Origin: Porphyromonadaceae bacterium
Lineage (GTDB): Bacteria; Bacteroidota; Bacteroidia; Bacteroidales; Dysgonomonadaceae
Length of the DNA stretch: 38,775 nt
Assembly (NCBI GenBank): GCA_022840285.1
Contig: JALHIE010000015.1
Span: 1 to 38,775 of the forward strand
Direction: 5' to 3'
Shown: piece after piece, positions 32,086 to 38,775 of the stretch
Layout of the letters: every line of letters starts with the position of its first letter
Position numbering within the stretch: the stretch's first letter is position 1
Program-made: the position numbers and the translations under genes
The notes under the pieces: generated by a model
Database searches by the model: none
What the model saw: the letters and a program-made list of their open reading frames with translations, nothing else
Told to the model about the DNA's origin: nothing

Positions 32086-33432
32086 ATGGATTACGACGTA
32101 TTGATCATCGGTGCCGGGCCATCCGGTTATGTAGCCGCCATCCGGGCGGGGCAGGTGGGCTTGAAAACAGCTGTCGTGGAAAAACAGTATATCGGGGGAA
32201 TGTGCCTCAATTGGGGGTGTATTCCCACAAAGGCTATACTGGAAAGTGCGAAGAGGTTTAAAAAACTGGGAGAGATTGCGGATTTCGGCATTGATGGGGT
32301 AGATACCGGTAAAATTGCCTTTAACTGGGGCAAGGTGAAGTCAAGGTCGAAACGCATCACACGGAAACTGACGGCAGGGGTAAATTTCCTGCTTAAGAAA
32401 AACGGTATTGAAGTGATAAGCGGAACCGCCCGGATAGGTGCAGACCGCTCTGTGTGGGTTGACGATAAAAAAATTTCGGCAAAGCACATCATCATCGCAA
32501 CCGGTTCAAAGCCGAAACCGATGGGCGATGCATTCTCCAATGCTCCTGTCGTCGAAATGGAAAACCTGTTCGAAAGGGAGGCTTTTCCGGAGAACATTGT
32601 CGTCACCGGTAACCACATTTCCTCGGTCGAGATGGCCCAGTTTTTCAGGCTTATCCATAAAAACGTTACGCTGGTTGCCAACAGCGGTTACTTTCTGGAC
32701 GGATTGGATGCTTTCCTTGTCGAGTACATCACGAAGAAACTGGCATCCGATAACATTGAACTGATCACGGATGCCTATCCGGAGAAATATGCGGATGGAG
32801 AGCTCATCGTTGGTGGTAAGAAAGTAAAATGCGACCTGATCGTTAATTGCAATTCGCGCAAGGCGGTCATTCCGGAATGCGAAACGCCCTTGCAGCTCAC
32901 CGAACGCGGGTTTATCAAAACAACCGATGATTTCCAGACCAGTATAGATGGCGTTTATGCCATCGGTGATGCCGCCGGGAAGAGTTTTCTGGCGCACATG
33001 GCTTCGGCGCAGGGGATCCACGTCATAAACACCATAAAAGGGATACAAGCCCATTTTGATTACTCCACTTACCCGATAAACATGTATACCACGCCCGAAA
33101 TCGCCCAGATCGGGATGACGGAACAAAAAATAAAGGAGGAAGGTTATGACTACAAAATAAGCGAGTTTCCGCTGTCTGCAAACGGAAAGGCACTGATTGA
33201 AAACAATACGGAGGGACTCATCCGGATGCTTTCCGACAAGAAGTACGGACAGGTCCTGGGAGTGCAGGTTGTGGCTGAGAATGCTACTGATATGATTGCC
33301 GAAGCCGGCGCATACCTGAAAGTCGAGGCCACGGTTTACGATGTGGCTCATACCATTCATGCTCATCCTACCGTTTCGGAGATATTTTTCGAAGTCGGTT
33401 TCGATGCCATGGACAAGGCCATCCACAAGTGA
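32086..33432 (+). CDS. lpdA: Dihydrolipoyl dehydrogenase (E3)
   Basis: 448 residues from ATG 32086; an upstream in-frame ATG at 32062 would add eight residues before the FAD strand and is less likely. MDYDVLIIGAGPSGYVAA is the FAD-binding motif. The redox disulfide is Cys40/Cys45 in GGMCLNWGCIPTKA, where the family often has GGTCLNVGC. YAIGDAAG binds FAD in the second half, and HAHPTVSEIF near the C-terminus supplies the catalytic His-Glu pair. It reoxidises the lipoyl arm with NAD. It ends 15 bases from the convergent rhodanese gene. Confidence 0.94.
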   Translation: MDYDVLIIGAGPSGYVAAIRAGQVGLKTAVVEKQYIGGMCLNWGCIPTKAILESAKRFKKLGEIADFGIDGVDTGKIAFNWGKVKSRSKRITRKLTAGVNFLLKKNGIEVISGTARIGADRSVWVDDKKISAKHIIIATGSKPKPMGDAFSNAPVVEMENLFEREAFPENIVVTGNHISSVEMAQFFRLIHKNVTLVANSGYFLDGLDAFLVEYITKKLASDNIELITDAYPEKYADGELIVGGKKVKCDLIVNCNSRKAVIPECETPLQLTERGFIKTTDDFQTSIDGVYAIGDAAGKSFLAHMASAQGIHVINTIKGIQAHFDYSTYPINMYTTPEIAQIGMTEQKIKEEGYDYKISEFPLSANGKALIENNTEGLIRMLSDKKYGQVLGVQVVAENATDMIAEAGAYLKVEATVYDVAHTIHAHPTVSEIFFEVGFDAMDKAIHK

Positions 33433-33447
33433 AAGGAAGAGAAAAAT

Positions 33448-33792
33448 TTACTTCCAGAGAACAATTCCTCCCCTGAGGTTATAAACGGCAGGAAATCCTT
33501 TTTCCGCCAACACCTTGGCGGCATACATGCTTCGTGCCCCGCTGTGGCAGAAAACGGCCACCGGACAGGATTTATCGAGTTTTTCTATTTCCTGCTCAAA
33601 ACTCCCCGACGAAACGTCCATTAACCGGGCTTTGTTTATGGTGCCTTGCGCATATTCCTGAGCAGTCCGGACGTCGATAAGCTGAACATCCCTACCGGCG
33701 ATGATCGTTTTGAAGTCCGCGGGCTTAAGGGATTGGATTTGATTTTTATGTTTTTTAAAGAAAGAAAAAACGGCCATACTTATGAGAATCAT
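33448..33792 (-). CDS. Single-domain rhodanese-like protein
   Basis: 114 residues (ATG 33777 is an alternative start). The N-terminal MILISMAVFSFF is hydrophobic and short; it might be a weak anchor or just part of the fold. IDVRTAQEYAQGTINKA is the CH2A-type motif and CHSGAR (82-87) is the active-site loop with Cys82. Such proteins move sulfane sulfur from thiosulfate or persulfides. The physiological acceptor is unknown. It is a single gene, convergent with the E3 gene. Confidence 0.9.
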   Translation of the reverse strand: MILISMAVFSFFKKHKNQIQSLKPADFKTIIAGRDVQLIDVRTAQEYAQGTINKARLMDVSSGSFEQEIEKLDKSCPVAVFCHSGARSMYAAKVLAEKGFPAVYNLRGGIVLWK

Positions 33793-33928
33793 TTAAAAAT
33801 TTTTCGTGCTATGCTTTTAGTCATTTTTGACGGATTAGGGTTTCCGTTTCACATCAAATGGCGGGCTATTTGAAAGAAAGGAAAATTTGAAAAGGTGAAA
33901 AACTCCCTTAGTCCGAATTTACAACCGA

Positions 33929-35755
33929 TTATTGTCGATTTTCAAGGGAAACCCGCATTTCGCATTTCCTGCAATCGAACGAGAGTTTTAATTTGTTCTG
34001 TTGGTTGACCAGGTAGAACGGCTCCCGAAAACCGGATTTCTCCTTGGTTTCACGCGGACACCAACCCAACGCGAACTTGATGCAGTGCCTGGTGAACATG
34101 AGTGGAACGTTTTTCTGCTGAACTTGTTCAAATGCGGGTTGTAAAATTTTCGTCCGGTGTTGTAAGTAAAAAGAGCGGCTGTTGGTGTTGGAAACGTTGC
34201 CCAAGTAGGTGAGCTCTTTTTCGGGATAAGCGTGCGATGTGGGTTGGTTCGGGTTACGCTCCTGCCGGTAATTGATTTTTCTGACCGATAGTAATCCTGC
34301 GATCAGTTGTTTGCGCCATTCTCCCAGTAGGGAGGAGGGAATGAACCATTCCTTGGAAAAGCGGATGTCGATGGATTTTATGCTGAACAGGGTATTTCCG
34401 GTTTTGGAGAGCTGGACGCGGATATTTTCCTGTTGCGGTTTTTGTGCGGCCTGCTTTTCAAAAGCCGCCGAAAACGTGTAGGAGTGGTTGTCCTCGTCAG
34501 AGATCTGCAGGACGAAGCCGGCAGGGATCTCCCGGATAACAACAGCCGCTGCAATTTTTCGCTCCGCCGTTTTTTTGGTTAGCCGGTTTTCAAAGTCGTG
34601 GTCGTAATTTCTATACACCTTTGTTCCCGTGCTAAGGCCGGGCATTACAGCCGGAAAAATCCTGCCGCCTTCCGAGCGGTTTACGCGAAAACCGTTTAAC
34701 CCGTCTTTATCCGTAAAACACAATCCGTCACCGTTGTTGATGACGAGTGTTGTGCTTAACGAAAGCCAATTCCTGTTGACGGTTTTTACCGTTCCCACAA
34801 ATTCGCCGATGGATTTGGGAGATTCGAAAGATTCGATATCGTGTTGCCTGCCGTTGAAAAAATAGTGGGTAAACCCCCGGTTAAAACTCTTCGATAAATT
34901 GGGCGTAAAATCGACCTCGCTTTTTCCCGATGAAGCCCGCACATACTCCGGCCGTTTCCTGAAAATGCTGTCCAATTGCTGCCGGTAGGCGGCGACTACG
35001 TTTTTTACATACGTAACGTCTTTCAACCTACCTTCTATCTTGAGCGATGAAACGCCGGCATCCAGCAGCTTTTCGAGGTTGTCGTACTGATTGAAGTCTT
35101 TTAGGGAAAGCAGGTGAGCATTTTTCCGGATAATGCGCCCATCGGCATCCTGTAAATCGAAAGGTAGCCGGCAAATCTGTGCACACTCTCCGCGGTTGGC
35201 GCTCCGCCCCGTTATGGCGTGGCTGATGTAGCATTGCCCGCTGTAGGAAACACAGAGGGCGCCGTGAACAAAAACCTCCAGCGCAACGCTGGTTTGTGAC
35301 GAAATTTCGGCTACCTGATCCAGGGACAATTCCCGTGCAAGCACTACCTGCGTGAATCCCGAATTCTCTAAAAACTGCACTTTTTCTACGGTGCGATTAT
35401 CGGTCTGCGTGCTGGCGTGGAGCGGGATAGGAGGCAGGTTAAGTTGCAAAATACCCATGTCCTGGACGATAACGGCATCGACGTGTATACGGTATAACTC
35501 CCGGATGAGTTTCTCCACCTGTGAGAGTTCGTGGTCGTAAAGGATGGTGTTCAACGCAACATACACTTTGGCGTTGTACTGATGTGCAAATTCCACCAAC
35601 CCGGCAATGTCTTCAATACTGTTTCCAGCAGCCATCCGTGCACTGAATCCCGAGATACCTATGTAGACGGCATCGGCGCCGTGAAGGATGGCTTCTTTTC
35701 CAATCTCCTTGTTTTTGGCAGGGGCGAGAAGTTCAACGATTCGTGGAGTTTTCAT
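33929..35755 (-). CDS. Peptidase U32-family protein, RlhA-like with DUF3656
   Basis: 608 residues from ATG 35755 (35767 also possible). The N-terminal 300 residues are the U32 domain: VELLAPAKNKEIGKEAILHGADAVYIG at the start is a TIM-barrel strand with the family signature, and FVHGALCVSYSGQC plus GECAQICR carry the four-Cys set that binds a 4Fe-4S cluster in relatives. The rest is a DUF3656-like region, and further Cys residues end the protein (WCP, DCRKC). Although named peptidases, relatives such as RlhA and TrhP hydroxylate RNA bases. The 23S rRNA hydroxylase role is likely by architecture, unproven. It follows metA by about 22 bases. Confidence 0.9.
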   Translation of the reverse strand: MKTPRIVELLAPAKNKEIGKEAILHGADAVYIGISGFSARMAAGNSIEDIAGLVEFAHQYNAKVYVALNTILYDHELSQVEKLIRELYRIHVDAVIVQDMGILQLNLPPIPLHASTQTDNRTVEKVQFLENSGFTQVVLARELSLDQVAEISSQTSVALEVFVHGALCVSYSGQCYISHAITGRSANRGECAQICRLPFDLQDADGRIIRKNAHLLSLKDFNQYDNLEKLLDAGVSSLKIEGRLKDVTYVKNVVAAYRQQLDSIFRKRPEYVRASSGKSEVDFTPNLSKSFNRGFTHYFFNGRQHDIESFESPKSIGEFVGTVKTVNRNWLSLSTTLVINNGDGLCFTDKDGLNGFRVNRSEGGRIFPAVMPGLSTGTKVYRNYDHDFENRLTKKTAERKIAAAVVIREIPAGFVLQISDEDNHSYTFSAAFEKQAAQKPQQENIRVQLSKTGNTLFSIKSIDIRFSKEWFIPSSLLGEWRKQLIAGLLSVRKINYRQERNPNQPTSHAYPEKELTYLGNVSNTNSRSFYLQHRTKILQPAFEQVQQKNVPLMFTRHCIKFALGWCPRETKEKSGFREPFYLVNQQNKLKLSFDCRKCEMRVSLENRQ

Positions 35756-35777
35756 CTTTCCATTCATCCAGGCGGGG

Positions 35778-36716
35778 TCAAGTTAAATCCCCTAACTCTT
35801 TTATCTTTTTTAAGTCAAACGGAGTTGCTTGATATACAAAGTAATTAAGCCAGTTTATAAACAAAAGGTTTGCATGGCTTCTCCACAGGACAACCGGTTG
35901 TTTTTGCGGGTTGTTGTCCTTGTAATAGTTTTTGGGAAACTCCACCGAGTCCAGCCCTTTTTGCATATCACGCGTATATTCGTTGTGTAGCGTGAAGGGT
36001 GAATATTCGGAATGCCCGGTGACGTAGAACTCACGTCCACCGCGGGAGGTCACAATATATACCCCTGCTTCTTCGGACTGAGAGAGGATGGTCAGTTCGG
36101 GGTGTTGGGAAATCTCCTCAGCGGAAACCGTCGTGTGGCGACTGTGTGGAGCGAAGAACTCGTCGTCGAATCCGCGAAAAAGCGGGAACGCTTTATCGTT
36201 GACGGTATGTGGAAAAACTCCAAAAATTTTCTTGTCCAGCGGATATTTCCGGATGCCATAAAAATGATACATCGCCGCTTGTCCTGCCCAACAGATGTAA
36301 TACGTGGAAGTTACATGCGTACGGGCCCAATCGAAGATTCCGGTCAGCTCCTGCCAATACCGTACCTCTTCGAACGGCAATAGTTCCACGGGTGCGCCGG
36401 TAACGATAAAGCCGTCGTAATAGCTTTCTTTTACTTTAGGGAACGTTTTGTAAAACGTCTGCAAATGTTCGATGGGTGTATTTTTAGGCGTATGGGATTT
36501 TAATCCCAGAAACTCAATTTCCAGTTGCAGGGGAGAGTTGGATAGCAGCCTGATCAAATCGGTTTCGGTAGTGATCTTAAGCGGCATCAGGTTGAGGATA
36601 AGTATCTTCAACGGACGGATATCCTGTGTGGAGGCACGCAGGTCGCTCATCACGAAAATGTGTTCCTTGCTCAGGATCTCTATGGCTGGGAGTTTATCGG
36701 GTAAATTTACGGGCAT
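35778..36716 (-). CDS. metA: Homoserine O-acetyltransferase, MetA family
   Basis: 312 residues. Residue numbers line up with E. coli MetA: nucleophile Cys142 (ICWAGQA), His235 and Glu237 (TGHSEY). The residue that sets acyl specificity, position 111, is Glu (TGAPVELLPFEEV) and not the Gly of succinyl-CoA users, which predicts acetyl-CoA as donor. The product O-acetylhomoserine is the precursor for methionine by sulfhydrylation. The gene lies between a flavin reductase (24 bases upstream) and the U32 gene. Confidence 0.95.
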   Translation of the reverse strand: MPVNLPDKLPAIEILSKEHIFVMSDLRASTQDIRPLKILILNLMPLKITTETDLIRLLSNSPLQLEIEFLGLKSHTPKNTPIEHLQTFYKTFPKVKESYYDGFIVTGAPVELLPFEEVRYWQELTGIFDWARTHVTSTYYICWAGQAAMYHFYGIRKYPLDKKIFGVFPHTVNDKAFPLFRGFDDEFFAPHSRHTTVSAEEISQHPELTILSQSEEAGVYIVTSRGGREFYVTGHSEYSPFTLHNEYTRDMQKGLDSVEFPKNYYKDNNPQKQPVVLWRSHANLLFINWLNYFVYQATPFDLKKIKELGDLT

Positions 36717-36740
36717 ACGGTTTAATGTTTACTTATGTAA

Positions 36741-37304
36741 TTATTTCTTCTTCACACTCCATCCGAATTTTCCGATATGTTCGCCCAGTCCGTAATAGTT
36801 GCCGTGCGAATAGGCGAGGAGCCTGGCGTTTTGCATGTCGAATTTCCCGGTTTCTGGATCGAAATACTTGTCGTCTGCCTGCACGTTTACCACATCGGCG
36901 ATAAACATGTCGTGCGATCCAAGCGAGATGATTTCCTTTACGCGGCACTCGATACAGAGCGGGGATTCTTCGATGACGGGAGCGTTCACCGCTACAGCTT
37001 TTGCGGGTGTTAATCCCGTTTCATGGAACTTGTCGTGATCTTTCCCCGAGCGTACTCCACACCAGTCGGTGGCGTGAGCCAGCTCCTCGGTGGTGAGGTT
37101 GATCACAAACTCCATGTTTCGTTTGATGATTTCGTATGAATACCGTTCGGGACGGACGGAAATATAACACATCGGCGGATTGGTGCAAAGGGTTCCCAGC
37201 CAGCTGACGGTGATTATGTTGTATTCGTCGGGATGGCTTCCGCACGATACCATTGCCGCGGGAAGGGGATAGATCAACGTTCCCGGCTTCCAGTTCTGTT
37301 TCAT
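36741..37304 (-). CDS. Flavin reductase-like FMN-binding protein
   Basis: 187 residues with the flavin-reductase-like split-barrel fold. PAAMVSCGSHPDEYNIITVSW is the FMN-phosphate strand, CYISVRPERYSYE and FVINLTTEELAHATDWCG follow in the usual order. Members reduce FMN or FAD with NAD(P)H or simply hold flavin; the substrate is open. It starts 23 bases after pyrI and is followed by metA, all on one strand, so it is likely co-transcribed with the pyrimidine genes. No functional link to pyrimidine synthesis is evident. Confidence 0.88.
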   Translation of the reverse strand: MKQNWKPGTLIYPLPAAMVSCGSHPDEYNIITVSWLGTLCTNPPMCYISVRPERYSYEIIKRNMEFVINLTTEELAHATDWCGVRSGKDHDKFHETGLTPAKAVAVNAPVIEESPLCIECRVKEIISLGSHDMFIADVVNVQADDKYFDPETGKFDMQNARLLAYSHGNYYGLGEHIGKFGWSVKKK

Positions 37305-37327
37305 TTGTATATTGTGTTACCCGACAA

Positions 37328-37780
37328 CTACTTCAAAACGATTTCTTCTTTCTTGATTTTCAATTCGCAATAGTGGCATTGCAACACCACTTTTTCTTTG
37401 TCTACCACTTCGAAGCGTGTTTTCATCGGTTCGTTGTTGGTGATGCATTTCGGGTTGTTGCATTTTACAATTTCGATAATTTCATCGGGGAGCGTCACTT
37501 TTTTCTTTTCAATTACTTCGTAATCCCGGATAATGTTCAGGTTGACGTTCGGGGCAACCAGCGCGATGCGGTTTATCTCGTCTTCCCTGAAGAACTTGTC
37601 GGAAACCTTGATGATTCCTTTTGCACCCATCTTGCTGCTTTTTAAGTTATTCCCGATGGTGATCCGATTATCCAGCTTTTGAAGCTGGAGCAGGGCAACC
37701 ACCTTGAACAGCTCCCGGGTCGGAATATGGTCGATTGCCGTTCCGTTCTCCAGTGCCGCTACTTGCAATTCTTTTCCCAT
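37328..37780 (-). CDS. pyrI: Aspartate carbamoyltransferase regulatory chain
   Basis: 150 residues, close to E. coli PyrI (153). The N-terminal allosteric domain (1-95) binds nucleotides; IDHIPTRELFKVVALL is its start. The zinc domain has Cys107, Cys112, Cys135 and Cys138, matching the four zinc ligands. The protein joins the PyrB trimers into the holoenzyme and gives feedback control. It follows pyrB by 31 bases. Confidence 0.97.
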   Translation of the reverse strand: MGKELQVAALENGTAIDHIPTRELFKVVALLQLQKLDNRITIGNNLKSSKMGAKGIIKVSDKFFREDEINRIALVAPNVNLNIIRDYEVIEKKKVTLPDEIIEIVKCNNPKCITNNEPMKTRFEVVDKEKVVLQCHYCELKIKKEEIVLK

Positions 37781-37811
37781 CTTGTAGGTATGTTATGATA
37801 TTTTACTTTAT

Positions 37812-38729
37812 TCAATCCAGACGGATATCCAACAAATCACAGATGACAGCCTGACGGGTATAGACGCCGTTTTCCGCCTGCTGAAAATAATAGGCTTTGG
37901 GATTCTCATCTACATCCTGATTGATTTCTTTCACGCGCGGGAGCGGATGGAGTACTTTCAGGTTATCCCTGGAGTCGTTCAACATTTCATTGTGCAGGAC
38001 ATAGACGTTCTTCACCTTTTCGTATTCCATCAGGTCGGTAAAACGTTCGCGCTGAACCCGGGTCATGTAAAGAATATCAGCGGAAGCAATGGCTTCGGAT
38101 GAAAATTCGGTATATTCCCTGTAGGGGATGTTCCGGTTATCGCAAAACAATTTGTACTTCTCGGGAATTTTTAATTCCTCCGGCGCCACAAAGTTAAAGG
38201 ACGGATGGAAATGGGACAATCCCTGAATGAGTGAATGCACGGCACGGCCGTATTTCAGATCTCCCACGATAGTAATGGTGAGGTTCTCCATCGTCCCTTG
38301 CGTCTCGTAGATGGTGAACAAGTCGAGCAGGGTTTGCGTGGGATGCTGGTTGGAGCCATCGCCTGCGTTGATGATCGGTACCGGTGAGATTTCCGATGCA
38401 TAGCGCGCCGACCCTTCCAGGTGGTGGCGCATGATAATGAGGTCGGCGTAGTTGCCCACCATCATGATGGTATCTTTCAGCGATTCTCCTTTGGTGGAGC
38501 TGCTGGTGGCTGCATCGGAAAATCCGACAATCCTTCCCCGGAGCCGGTTTACTGCCGTCTCAAAACTTAAGCGTGTACGCGTGGAAGGCTCAAAAAACAG
38601 TGTGGCGCATACTTTTCCCTGCAATAAATCGCGGTTGGGATTGGCTTTGAACGCTGTAGCTGCTTTCAGTATCCGCAGGATATCTTCTTTGCCGTAGTCG
38701 CTGATATTTACTAAACTTTTGGCTTTCAT
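37812..38729 (-). CDS. pyrB: Aspartate carbamoyltransferase catalytic chain
   Basis: 305 residues, the usual length. It condenses carbamoyl phosphate with aspartate to carbamoyl aspartate, the first committed step of pyrimidine synthesis. FFEPSTRTRLSFE (about 45-57) is the carbamoyl-phosphate loop, HPTQTLLDL the second binding motif, and HPLPRVKEI the 240s-loop Pro motif. It is the first gene of the run pyrB-pyrI-flavin reductase-metA-U32. The upstream region is cut after 46 bases, so the promoter is not visible. Confidence 0.97.
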   Translation of the reverse strand: MKAKSLVNISDYGKEDILRILKAATAFKANPNRDLLQGKVCATLFFEPSTRTRLSFETAVNRLRGRIVGFSDAATSSSTKGESLKDTIMMVGNYADLIIMRHHLEGSARYASEISPVPIINAGDGSNQHPTQTLLDLFTIYETQGTMENLTITIVGDLKYGRAVHSLIQGLSHFHPSFNFVAPEELKIPEKYKLFCDNRNIPYREYTEFSSEAIASADILYMTRVQRERFTDLMEYEKVKNVYVLHNEMLNDSRDNLKVLHPLPRVKEINQDVDENPKAYYFQQAENGVYTRQAVICDLLDIRLD

Positions 38730-38775
38730 ATGACGTGAGGATTTACATCAAACTTCCAGATCCACATCAAACAAT

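Noticed and set aside
32506..33426. Open frame of 306 codons on the minus strand opposite the E3 gene
   Set aside because: It is fully antisense to a gene with clear FAD, disulfide and His-Glu motifs; its own translation shows no family motif and is explained by codon bias of the E3 gene.

Overview
The window comes from the chromosome of a Bacteroidales bacterium, probably near the Dysgonomonadaceae or Porphyromonadaceae. That placement is inference from gene content and protein style, not from a marker gene. The support is: promoters that fit the Bacteroidetes pattern (TTTG, about 19 bases, TAnnTTTG), start codons without strong Shine-Dalgarno sites, lipoproteins with short hydrophobic signals, a signal-less SpoIID-type protein beside an AmpG-like permease, a BadF/BadG-type sugar kinase next to murQ, and a DPP III lipoprotein. 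No tRNA, rRNA, CRISPR array, insertion sequence or phage gene was seen.

Layout. Positions 1-3087 (minus) hold a sugar kinase, murQ, two small unknown ORFs, a lipoprotein and a truncated esterase. Positions 3366-5549 (minus) hold a Crp/Fnr regulator, a YceI protein and a QorB-like reductase. Positions 5711-11093 (minus) form a tight run thyA-folA-glycosyltransferase-SpoIID-AmpG. A DUF937 protein (plus) and two tandem paralogous lipoproteins (plus) follow. folC (13062-14274, minus) is split by a frameshift. A DPP III peptidase (minus) sits divergent from an ADP-forming acyl-CoA synthetase (plus), which runs with short gaps into a five-gene envelope operon (18645-24003, plus): outer-membrane barrel, ABC ATPase, two FtsX-type permeases and a LolA-like periplasmic carrier. 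A ROK kinase (minus) and a GT4 / flippase-like / GT4 operon (24941-28321, minus) come next. Positions 28597-33432 (plus) encode all four subunits of a 2-oxoacid dehydrogenase complex. A rhodanese and the run pyrB-pyrI-flavin reductase-metA-U32 (minus) close the window.

Functional picture. The kinase and MurQ would pass recovered N-acetylmuramate towards GlcNAc-6-phosphate, and the AmpG-like permease and SpoIID-type protein may supply muropeptide material from the second cluster. thyA and folA serve dTMP and folate synthesis, with folC close by but apparently broken. The barrel/ABC/LolA-like operon looks like a complete inner-membrane-to-outer-membrane lipid or lipoprotein export route of unknown cargo. 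It is the best candidate here for an undescribed system.
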